Source: Gnetum montanum (taxonomy: Eukaryota; Streptophyta; Gnetopsida; Gnetales; Gnetaceae). Taken from it: DNA of 64,000 nt. The number at the start of each line of letters is the position of its first letter. The stretch's first letter is position 1. The translations under genes were made by a program, and so were the position numbers. This document shows, in pieces, positions 11,028 to 20,709 of the stretch. The stretch is taken from NCBI GenBank assembly GCA_015680685.1, contig MNCI01008930.1, forward strand, positions 90,127 to 154,126, read 5' to 3'. A model generated the notes under the pieces. That model did not search any database, was not told where the DNA came from, and saw only the letters and a program-made list of their open reading frames with translations.

Positions 11028-12824
11028 CTATGGTGCAAAACCTGATGGTAATATTAGTGGCGATGTAGAAGGAGATGAAGGGTGAGAATATTGAGGGTAA
11101 GAAGAAGTATAAGGAACATAAGGTGGTGATCTTGTTGGAGAGGACCTAGGTCGATAGTACTCAGGAGAATGACAACGATGTGGTGAAATAGAGGATGATG
11201 ATCCAGTTGGAGAAATAGGGTGTTGAACATAGTAAGCATTTGGCATTGGGACATACAAAGGATACGATCGGGTTGGCGATGGCTTCCCCCACGACTAAGG
11301 CTTTTGCCACTATGGTTGAACCCGATATTTCTATATGAAATCTGGATGTAACATTCCTCTACAATGCTCATGTAAATGTGACAAAATTGGGCAGTGGCCT
11401 TTGGGGTGATCATATAGATAGATGTTGCATTGATATGAGAAGTTGGCAGTTGAGTTCTTATTTTTATTATCTTCTACCCTTTGTTCTGATTATTGCATGG
11501 TGTCCTATCCTATTTCTTGACTTGGCATAGTTGTGCCTCTATTATTGTTAGCATATTCTCCATATTTTCCATGCATCCAATCTATCATCTTATTAATCTT
11601 TGCCACGATTTCATCTAGTGATTGTTGCATTGGCAAAGGTAGAAGCAGTTGCACATCCTCAAGGTGAGTTGATTTTACCTCTTTATGGTTATGGACCTTT
11701 TCTAATTTGAGATTTTGGTCCCATTGAGGGTTTTCAACATGATCCCATTTAGCCATTTCTCCTTCTTCTTTTGCTACCCACTTAATAAGCTCTTGGAGTT
11801 GATAGGTTTGTAGCTCTTATAGTTGACCTCGGGCATACATCCCTAGGGTTTTGCTTGTTTCATTACGGAGCCCATCTATGATATGGTACATTAGCCTCTC
11901 CTTGAAGAACCCATGGCCTGGGTGGTTGTTTAACAATGCATAATATCTTTCTAAGGCCATGTCCAAGGGTTTATGTTGTTCTTTTTTCCACTTTTGGATT
12001 TGTCTCCTCAAGGCTGACACTCATGCATAAGTTTGATATCTTTCATTAAAGAGTTCTACCATTGTTGGCCAATGTTGAATTTATTTTAGTTTTAAAGATC
12101 TATACCATACTTTTACTTGGCCAACGAGTGTCATAGGAAAAAGCTTAAGTTTTTACCACCCATTATCAATATTGTTCCCTATACAAGCATTGTAGAAGGC
12201 TTGTAAATGTTTTTGCGAATCTAAATCATAGCCTCCTGAAAACTTGGGAAAGTTGTTTAAATCAAGCCTGGGTAGATAGCTTTCTTTGTGATGCCTATAA
12301 GATATTTGAATAGCCTCTTGTATAGGCATTAGGCTCTTAGTGGCTAGCAAGGGTTCATCATCACTAAGTAGGTTGTGAGTTTATGAGTTGGAATGATGTT
12401 GTCCCTGTTCATGTTGGCATTCTTGGTTTTCTTTGTGAGCTCAATTTTTAGTTCTATGCTGATCCCTTGACAGATAGTCATCTGTGTCACAATCTGACAT
12501 TGAAGGAGTAGAGGAAGAGAAGGAACTGTAAAACTCATTATGACTTTTTTAAGTCTTCCAATCATCCCCAAGTAATTTCTTGTTAGTTATTGAGAAGGTC
12601 CTAGGCCTTTCGAGCCCCCTCGTTCTATGGGACATCCCATCCTTACTAGAGGTGTTTGGGTTGGATGATAAAAGTTCTTGAGTATTGTTGAGGAATCCCT
12701 GAACATATGAAACTCCTACATAAGATTGAGTACTCCAAACTTCATCTTCATCATAAATTTTGTTGGTTCTCCAGTGAATTGCCTCATTAGTGGTTGTAGG
12801 ATCATAGTCTTGTGAGAGAGACAT
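11028..12824 (-). pseudogene. E2 gag (one frame, several stops)
   Basis: This is the capsid precursor of E2. One minus-strand frame from the ATG at 12824 (MSLSQDYD) to 11028 contains all the open pieces at 12549-12887, 12153-12350, 11817-12020, 11505-11756 and 11028-11258, separated by stops rather than frameshifts. The retrotransposon gag fold is seen as LPRLDLNNFPKFSGGYD, LQAFYNACIG, VWYRSLK, then LDMALERYYALLNNHP and FFKERLMYHIIDGL. The C-terminal part is Ser/Pro/Tyr-rich (11030-11260) with no clear zinc knuckle. It differs in sequence from the gag of E1 and relatives and belongs to another family. Confidence 0.8.
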
Positions 12825-12940
12825 TGTTGTGAATTGTGTGTAACTTAATTGAATTGAATTTAATTTCTTTTCTAAATGATATATCATTAATACTTGTTAC
12901 AATGATCTTGTATGATATAACTAATCTATATAACTAGCAC

Positions 12941-12960
12941 CATCCCCGACAATGGCACCA
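12941..12960 (-). other. E2 primer binding site, tRNA-Asp type
   Basis: One base inside the right-hand LTR the minus strand reads TGGTGCCATTGTCGGGGAT. This matches the TGGCGCCGTTGCCGGGGAT primer site used by many plant Ty3/gypsy elements except at three positions, all transitions. Confidence 0.85.
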
Positions 12961-12961
12961 A

Positions 12962-13865
12962 TGATGAGTGGTAAGGTACCGCTACACTCAACCATGCGAA
13001 TAGAAGCGTTTCACGCATGATTTACTCAAACTTTGCAAATAGGCTAGTTATGGTATCTAGATAGTTACATGTTGATTGTAGTTCACTTTCTTCACACCTA
13101 GACTAGTGTTTTCTTTGTCACATATGGTTTATTCTAGAGTGAGGTGTATGATATGATCCTAAACTAGGGCTACTCCTAGAGGCAATGGAAAATAACTTTG
13201 TTTTAAGATAAGAGGAAAAGGGAGAGAGAGATAAGCTAATAGGACATGGGAGAAGAGAGTCTAAACTAGCCTAAGTGTGATGAGCATATGTTCCTTATTC
13301 ATCTGTACACATCTTGAACCTCGTGCATGACTACTACTAGGATTACCAAGCGTAGATCCTAGGTACGCTACTGGGTTACCAAGTAGTCACACTTAAATGC
13401 TCGTGATTAAGTCATACTCATTGTGCATTTAACAACAGGAGTAGTAAATGATGGTAAAGAAATATTAACTAAGAAAATAATAAATAACAATAACAATTAA
13501 CAATAACAATTAAACAATTAAAACTAAGTGAATGCTACAATGATGAAATAATCTCAATCTTTATTTCTGGTCATGTGCGTGTCCAAGTACGTCATACCCC
13601 TATACCCTAGCTGTACAATTATAATCATCACACTGTGGGCATGCAATGGGAGAATAGTCTAACTCCTACAAAAAAAATTGCAAGAGCTTTGCTACAACTA
13701 CTAAAAAGATGCCTATGTGCAGCGGGTGCACACTTATTTATAGCTAGAGACAAACACTACGTAAACAGGGCTGCGTCGACGCATGGACGAATGCGTCGAC
13801 AGGGCCATGTCAACGTGGCCACGTTGATGAGGTTTCCTTGACGCGGTCCACTTGATGCTTCATCA
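12962..13865 (-). repeat. E2 5' LTR (904 bp)
   Basis: Partner of the left-hand LTR. The TATA-like element reads GCTATAAATAAGTG on the minus strand at about 13731-13745. Short inverted repeats with GCGTCGAC and GTCGACGC lie at 13770-13830. The position next to the primer site shows that this is the 5' LTR. Confidence 0.92.
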
Positions 13866-13870
13866 ATATA

Positions 13871-14950
13871 TATGTACCTCCAAAAGAATAAGATGATTAT
13901 ACATACCCTATGACATATATGATCATGACTTGGAGCCATAGTGCTCATCTAGCAAAGTACGTTCTCATGAAGATTAGTAGATAAGTAAAAGCCTAATGTC
14001 TTTGAGTGGTTGCAACTATGCTTGAACCTAGATTTTCAACTTGAGAAAGAAGCATCTTACCATTACTCCAAATGATGGACCCTATACCCTAGGACATATA
14101 AGTAAGAAAAAATTTATATAGAACTTAAATAGGTATTTATAATATAGTACTACCCATTAGAATTAATCACATAACATGGAGTATCCAAATGAAGATTCTT
14201 ACTAAATGATACTTTAAAATGAAATGTAAAGATTATAGAAAGTAAATAATATGTATTCTTATATGATAAAATGAAATAAAATGTCAAAGTGTATAATATA
14301 GAATAAGAAACTTTGATCTTGTCCTTGTAACTAGTCAATTAAAATTTGGACTATATAAAAAAAGGATCATCACCTAGAACCATAGTTCTCATCCCACTAA
14401 GCAGTGTTTCACAAGAGTTGTAGTTAAGTGAAAGTCTAACCTCTTTTAGTGGCTATGCCTAGGCTTGAATCTAGATCTTCAACTTGAGAAACAAGCACCA
14501 TACCATTACTTTAAATGATGGTTCCTCATTTTAGACTATATGTTCAAAGAAAATAAGATTTTAAATGACTAAGAGCTAACTTTTTTAGATCACTTAACAA
14601 TAGAAAAAAATTAAATATAAATGAGAAGATCATTCATTCTTACTTTAAATTGAACAATTTTCACAAGCATGGTATAAATTGAAAAGTAATTAGCATGCAT
14701 CTTCTCTTCTATCTAAATTTGATTAGGACACCATGATAATACACACCAACTTATAAATGACATCAAAAAGAAAGTCATGTGTATGTAAATAACACATTTT
14801 GTAGTCAATTATTACTGTGTTAGTTTCCTTAATATCTTATATGGTAATTAAATATAATTTCAAGTTTACTGTTATAATTGTTATAAAATAGCAAGCCCAT
14901 CATGAATAACTACCAAGATTGTGGTTATCCTTAACATTAGTGGTCCACTA
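13871..14950. other. AT-rich spacer containing a diverged direct duplication
   Basis: The stretch 13921-14100 and the stretch 14355-14540 are diverged copies in the same orientation, about 435 bp apart. Shared landmarks are CCATAGT(G/T)CTCATC, GAACCTAGATTTTCAACTTG (and its variant) and CTTACCATTAC. On the minus strand GGTTCAAGC faintly resembles an RNA polymerase III B box, but I see no A box or tail. No coding frame is supported. Confidence 0.6.
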
Positions 14951-15600
14951 CTACTCTTGCTATTGATACCACATGACCAAGGAATTGAATTTCTTTTTGG
15001 CAAAAAGAGCACTTCAATGGTTAAGCATAAAATCGATGCTCTTTAATGGTCTAAAACATGGTCCTAATGTGGTACTCATGTAACCACTCCTATGAAGAGT
15101 ACACTAGGATGTCATGAATGAAGATAATAACAAATTGGTGTAAGTATTAATGAGCCCAAATGACATAACAAAGAATTTATAATGTATTATGTCTAAAAGG
15201 GTTTCTTGAGGACATCCTTCTTGTAAATACATACTTCATGATATTGAGACTTAAGATCGATCTTAGATAATACACATGAGTCATGAAACTAATCAAAAAG
15301 ATTGTTGATGCATGATAAGAGGTACTTGTTCTTTACCATTACCTTGTTAAGTTGATAGTAGTTAATGCATAACATTAGTATACCATTCTTCTTTTTGATG
15401 AAGAGATTAGAAGGATCCCATAGAGACATATTAGGGCAAACCAACATTTTATTGAAAAGCTCCTAAATCTAGATTATTAGTTTAGATAGCTTAATAAAGA
15501 ATATCTTGTTCGACTTCCTGGAGATAAGATTTATGCAAGGCTTAAGGTAAATCCAAAACTCAACCTCACTCTTGAAAGGCAAAGTAAGCAACTTTGAGTA
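14950..15600 (-). pseudogene. Decayed chromovirus-like Ty3/gypsy RT
   Basis: Minus-strand translation across frames gives the RT landmarks in order. These are PFKSEVEFWIYLKP (the E-E-F-x-I-D-L-x-P-G region before RT), KKKNGILMLCINYYQLNKV, KNKYLLSCINNLFD, SKIDLKSQYHEV (motif A with its Asp) and, near 15000, KKKFNSLVMW (the LGHVV region). The YxDD region falls in a badly decayed part and is not readable. Wording of the motifs (K..YPLPRIDDLFDQL, SKIDLRSGYHQ) resembles chromovirus clades rather than E6 or E8. No LTR of its own could be located. Confidence 0.7.
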
Positions 15601-17039
15601 AAACACACTTGAGAACTCATGAATCACCAAGATCTAGTCGATTTCATCATCACAAAATTCACTAAGAGATATCACAAAATAAAGATGACATTTCCATAGC
15701 AAGGGTAGGATTGGAATGAGACCAAGTTTAACTAAGCTTGATAAGGCTTTGTGTATACAACCTCTTACACACCATAATCCTTCTTGCAAACTACTGCTAC
15801 TAGCAAAGTTCATTACCATGAGGTTCCTTGGCCTACTTAGGTCCACTAGGCTTATCCTTGGAAGGGGAATTCCTCTTATGTGCTTAATCATGATGCACCA
15901 TCTAATTCCACTAAGTATGCTCCAAATTAATCACTTGAACCTACACATCATTGTACATTTGAAGATAAATAGGAAGAAGATGATCTTTGCTCAACACATG
16001 TAACCCATGAATATAATCTTCTACACATGCTACCTCATCTTTATAAATGTAGGGCATTTTCATACTAAATTTTAAGATCTTTATGTTATCCTTAGAAATA
16101 ATCATGTTTCCTTGGTAGAGGTAATAGAATTCCTCTTTCTTAGCATGCATGTACTTAATAGGAATAGAATAGTTTTTGAACACATGTAAGAACTTGTATT
16201 AGAGAATGTTGGTGTCTTTCTAATGCTTGACCTTCTCATGTGCTTCCCACAAACAACCACCTACATCTTTGAGCTAGTACATAGTTAATCAAGTTTGATG
16301 CTTAGAAGCATAAACTAACAACTTGAATGCTTTTTCCAACTCATCGAGATATTTAGTAGCTACAATGAGATCTTTCTAATTGATTAAGGTGGAGTTCCCT
16401 AACTTATGAAATTACTTCAAAAGTTTTTATCTCATTTGCTACCTATAATCTCCAAATCCATATAAGAGGATGGGATTTGTAAATAACATTTCATTTGCTA
16501 CTGAAGAAACTCTAACAAATGTTGGTTAATCTCTACTTGAGATACCTCAATGTTAGAAGTAGAATTTTGATTGTTACCTAGAGTCTCCAACCAAGGCCTA
16601 ACTTCCCCTATGTGAGAGACTCTAGTTAAGAACCATAATTCTAGTTAGGTATGTGTAAGACCCTCAAATCCTACACCAACTCATAAAATAGTAAACATTA
16701 TATATCACTAATATGAAAATGTAAAGATACATGAAGAAAAGTTATGAATTGTGAATGTGAATACAAGATCTATCAAAACATAAAGAAGATATTACAAGAT
16801 AAACCAACATTATCAAAATATGATATATAAAAGTATTATAATAGTAACATGAAATACTATAGCATTAGGAGAGGTGATAAAATAGTCTTGATGTAATTAA
16901 AATATGACATCTAATTTATGCATCTATCCACGCATATTACATATGTCATTAATAAAAATGTGAGCTAAGAAGAAGCATGTAAAATAATAATTATATAACC
17001 ACTAGAAACTACATAAATATAAACCTATGTTATGAAGCA
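15601..17039. other. AT-rich region, probably upstream part of the decayed gypsy copy
   Basis: This is continuous with the RT remnant on its upstream side and may contain its protease and gag. I could not identify either. Reading frames at 15634-15891 and 15941-16183 have no family signature. Confidence 0.35.
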
Positions 17040-17694
17040 TTAAGGTTTTTTGTTGATAGGCCCCCATCGACGTTGTGTTGCCCTATTGATGGGGCTACAT
17101 TGACATAGAATTTTCTACATTTATGAGGCCCCATTGAAGTAGCTCCATAATAAAGTCTATAAATACATACTCATCAACCATGTTTATGGAATGCCTTATC
17201 ATAGTTGTAGCAAAGCTTTTGCAATTTTGTCATTTGAGAGTTAGAATATTTCTTTGAGTGCCCATAGCAGGAGTTAGGAAGTGTACAGATATTTATTCGA
17301 GCACTGATATACTTGAGCACACTTGTGTGAATGACAATAAAGATGATCCTTTTAATCAAACCTTGCAGCACTTAGAATAGATTAATGATTTATTTTGGCA
17401 TTTACTATTTTCATTAATTATGCAATTAATTAAGCTAAATTAGACTTCAATTGATTAATTAATTAAGCTAATAGATTAAACACATAAGTATGACTACTTT
17501 GAGCATGAAATATAGCACTAGGTAATCCCAACAACACTTAATGCTTGGTAGCCTAGCAGTGTTGTATGCATTTAGGATGTGTGCAGAAAGTAGGACTAGA
17601 TGCTCATGTTAGGATAGTTAGTTATTAATTAGCAATTATATTAGTTAAATTGGTTCATAAAGTAAGTTTCAACTCATTTTTAATCATAGGTGAA
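17040..17694 (+). repeat. E2-related LTR fragment, plus orientation
   Basis: It contains the landmarks of the E2 LTR in reverse orientation: CCCCATCGACG and ATTGATGGGGC blocks, a TATA box CTATAAATACATA at 17157-17170, GTGCCCATAGCAGGAGTTAG, then the block with TAGGTAATCCCAACA and GGATGTGTGCAGAAAG, ending in GATGCTCATG. Its right end is cut by the E3 3' LTR. Confidence 0.65.
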
Positions 17695-18884
17695 TGTAAT
17701 GACTAAAAACATTGATGGCTGGAATCATTAAGAGGTCAACGGATGCACAACCTTAACCCTACCTTTGAGTGAGGGCCTTGCTAGAAATGGAGGCAAAGTG
17801 CCCTAAATGGTCTTGTGGATTAAATAGGGACTTTACTGGTTGCAATTGGGGTAGTGGATGCAATGAGGAGATGGCATGGTTAGCCAAAATACAAATGTAA
17901 ACAATACATAGTATAGTGTGACTACACATGAAAAACTACAGAAAGATGCAAGGAAATGCTAGAAATAGGAGAGAGATATGGAACATTGCCCCAAATGGAA
18001 GTGTAGTTAACTCCAAAAGGGTCTTGGAAGATATACAATGTACAATAGGCATAGTGGAAGCATAGTCAGAGTCTTGGTGGTGTTGGGCTATGAAGTCTGA
18101 TGCTCATCGTGATGAACCGTGCCTATCGAGTTGGCCACCATGGTGTACCATGCAGTATTCTGTAGGGTTGTAATGGAGCTATAGTGGGCTGTGATGTGCA
18201 ACTCTACCTCTCTACCTATGTGGTTTTCTTTGGGTCTCATTTGCCCATGGAGCTAAGTGCCAAGATGCCAAAATGCCAAATGCCAATAGTTGGGGAATGC
18301 CAATAATTAGGGAATGCCAACCATCAGGGAATGCAAACTGTTAAAATGTTGGGGGTCCAAGGGTATTTATAATGCTAGGGTTAGTGAAAAACATTGATTA
18401 GGTGCCATGTGGTAGTGTGGTAGGTGGGACTATGAGAAAAAGTTTGAAAATTTTGCTAAGTTCAAAGGTGACCAGAAAATTTTCTAACTCTAGTTGCTAC
18501 ACTTGCTATGCTCTAGAGCGTAGGTACAATTTGGGACAAACGGGAAGCACAAGAGAAATGAAAATTGTTGATCTTATTTTTTGGAGGAGTGTTAGAGTTG
18601 AGGTGAAGGCTAATGTTGAGCTCTAGAGGATTTTAGAGGCTTCTCTACACTACTACGTTGGCTATGCTCTTGAGTGTAATCCAACAGTTAATGAAATTTT
18701 GAATTTGATGTCCAGCATTGGCTATGCTTGCTATGCTCTAGAGCATAGTAGGGATACTTAGAAAAACATGCTACACTGGCTATGCTCAGGAGCGTAGCAC
18801 CAACACTTAGAAGAATTTTCCAAATTTTGACACTTAGACAAATTTGCAGTTGCAATGCTGAAGTCCAAAATTGGTGGTGTTTCA
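17695..18884 (-). repeat. E3 3' LTR (1190 bp)
   Basis: The minus strand starts TGAAACACCACC at 18884 and ends TAGTCATTACA at 17695. A TATA box, TATAAATACCC, is at 18361-18371. Palindromes built on GCTATGCTC/GAGCATAGC occupy 18480-18800, including the perfect 18-bp CTATGCTCTAGAGCATAG at 18731-18748. The polypurine tract AACAAAGAGGGGCCAT (minus) lies directly outside at 18885-18900. Confidence 0.85.
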
Positions 18885-20030
18885 ATGGCCCCTCTTTGTT
18901 GACATCTGGAGGAGTGGCTTAAGAGATGTCGACAAAGAATTATGAAACACCATAACAAACGTGGCACCAACATTGCTCATCAGTACCAGATTAAATGACA
19001 CTTCACCATGCTTAAGAGTGCTAAGGGAATAAGGGTATTATGAGGGATAGGGAGTATAGGCAATGTGCTAGAGAGATGAAATGCAAATAGGGGTAGGGAG
19101 ATGAGATGTAAATAATGATGCAGGATGTGAATTCAACATAGCTAACAGTGATCATGGCATAAAGTGGCTTGCCCTTGAAACATTAACTTCTTGTTGGAGT
19201 ACTCATGAGAGAGTCAAACTCAATCCGAGCTGGGCCGATTGTGAAATTGCAGCATTGTCAATTTGCTTGGGGATGTGTTTTTTCTTGTTATCATTTTCTT
19301 TTTTGTTAATTTTTTTCTTCTTTTTTTTTGTACTTTGCTTTGCTATAAGGTGAACCTTCCTTGGGTTCAACTTACTACTGAATGCTAGTTGCAAGTTGGC
19401 CATCGACTAGATGGGCTTTGTTTTCATGTGACCACATCACATCTATAGGATAGGTGTTTCCTCCTAGGGATGAGTTATGTTACATTTTCTTGGGCTTTGA
19501 TCAGCCAATAAAGGATTCCCATGGGACAAGTTGCATTACATCCACCATAGGTTCTAAGTGATTTACATGAAGAGAATGCTATGTGCATTATAATGTGTAT
19601 GCATCAAAGGGATGTGTAATTGTGAGTAAGTGGGGGATGAGAGGCTATTGGAATGAAGGAGTGGATGTGCATAGACTGTAATGGGATGAGGAGGGATGTG
19701 CACTCTTGAGTGGTTTAACTAGTCTAATCATGCACTTCGAAGCAATGTGATGACTTGCTACTATGATGAGATGCATGTTTAGATGACCACCTCCAAGGCT
19801 TCATCTTCCAAACACAACTTCAAGAAGACAAGAAAACCACACAACATGAGATGCAAGTGCAAATGCCAGATGTGAAAATGCTACAAGTTCTCGATGAAAT
19901 GGTGTTGCAAATGTATCAAATATTTTGCTAGTTGTAAGTGCTTAGGAAGATAATGAAAGTGCTAGGGCGATGATGCTACAAGTGCCCCAAGGATTTCATC
20001 AATGGAAGGTGCTTAAAAAGATCAGCAACA
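18885..20030 (-). other. E3 noncoding region between 3' LTR and dyad array
   Basis: This holds the polypurine tract at its left edge. There is no pol domain on either strand. Blocks recur in E4 and E5, for example GGCTTGCCCTTGAAACATT and AAGTTGGCCAT, showing that it is a conserved part of the element. A minus-strand stretch at 19203-19403 is partly shared with E5 at 30604-30801, with no recognised product. Confidence 0.55.
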
Positions 20031-20316
20031 TGCCAGTTTAAAGTCTTGGAAAACTATGAACCTAGTTTAAGGTCTTGGAAGACCATAATATGCTAGTTTA
20101 TAGTCCTGGTAGACTATTGGGTGCTAGTTTGACGTTGTAGCAGATAGTGGATGTTGTTCCAGTTTAACGTCATGACCCAAGGATGATTTGTGGATGCCAG
20201 TTTAACATCGTAGCCTAAGGAAATTTTGTGCTAGTTTATAGTCATAGCAGACTACTATGCCAGTTTATAGTCATAGTGGACTTTTTTTTGCTAGTTTTTT
20301 TACATCATGGAAGATG
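20031..20316 (-). repeat. E3 dyad array II (nine units)
   Basis: Each unit is a TGCYAGTTTA box followed by two 4-bp arms separated by 6 bp (plus-strand reading). Clear examples are GGTC-TTGGAA-GACC at 20071-20084, AGTC-CTGGTA-GACT at 20102-20115, AGTC-ATAGCA-GACT and AGTC-ATAGTG-GACT near 20240-20281, and CATC-ATGGAA-GATG at 20303-20316. Arms differ between units but remain complementary, and the spacer stays at 6. Unit spacing is roughly 25-35 bp. Three of the nine are degenerate. Confidence 0.85.
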
Positions 20317-20478
20317 AGTGCTTACCTTGCTTGTGTGAGGTGTGATGCTGCATGCATAGTCATGCTATGTGCCTACAATATCATGCAAAAAATCAACTAG
20401 AAAAACAACATCAAGTGGAATCTATCATAAACAGAGTTAAAATATATGAATGAAAGGAAAGAAATGAAAAAAGTGATA

Positions 20479-20540
20479 GTTTTAGGCTGTTCTGGGCCAT
20501 GGGCTAGTTTAGGGTCTTTTCGAGCCATGTGTTTTTGCAG
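20479..20540 (-). repeat. E3 dyad array I (two units)
   Basis: Same architecture just after the coding region: TAGTTTTA followed by GGCT-GTTCTG-GGCC (one G-T type pair), then CTAGTTTAG followed by a degraded GGTC/AGCC pair. It corresponds in position to array I of E8. Confidence 0.65.
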
Positions 20541-20709
20541 TTTTATGTTTTTTTATTTTTATATATTTTTGATGTTTTTTAAATGTAATTTTTAAGCTAA
20601 GTGGATGGATGCATAAATAAAGTAGAAATGTGTAAACAAAGTAAAGTAGTGTGTAAACTAGGCAAGCAAGTGAAATGTAAATGCATGAACAAATGCAACA
20701 CAAGCAAAA

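Larger units (their letters stand above)
7623..13870 (-). mobile_element. E2: complete gag-only LTR retrotransposon with TSD
   Basis: Two direct LTRs at 7628-8532 and 12962-13865 are bounded by TGATGA and TCATCA. They are flanked by the 5-bp duplication ATATA at 7623-7627 and 13866-13870. A primer site next to the right-hand LTR fixes the orientation as minus. The interior is about 4.4 kb: a decayed gag in the right half and 2.4 kb with no RT, RNase H or integrase motif in the left half. It therefore fits a non-autonomous gag-bearing element. Intact ends and target duplication make the structure certain; the label non-autonomous rests on not finding pol motifs by eye. Confidence 0.9.

Noticed and set aside
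14030-14500. tRNA gene or SINE head in the duplicated spacer
   Set aside because: Only a weak B-box-like word is visible; no A box, no cloverleaf and no tail.
20031-20316. CRISPR-like look of the dyad array (repeat boxes with variable parts between them)
   Set aside because: Boxes are only 8-10 bp and inexact, spacing is irregular, the variable parts are self-complementary, and the context is a plant retrotransposon. It is not a CRISPR array.
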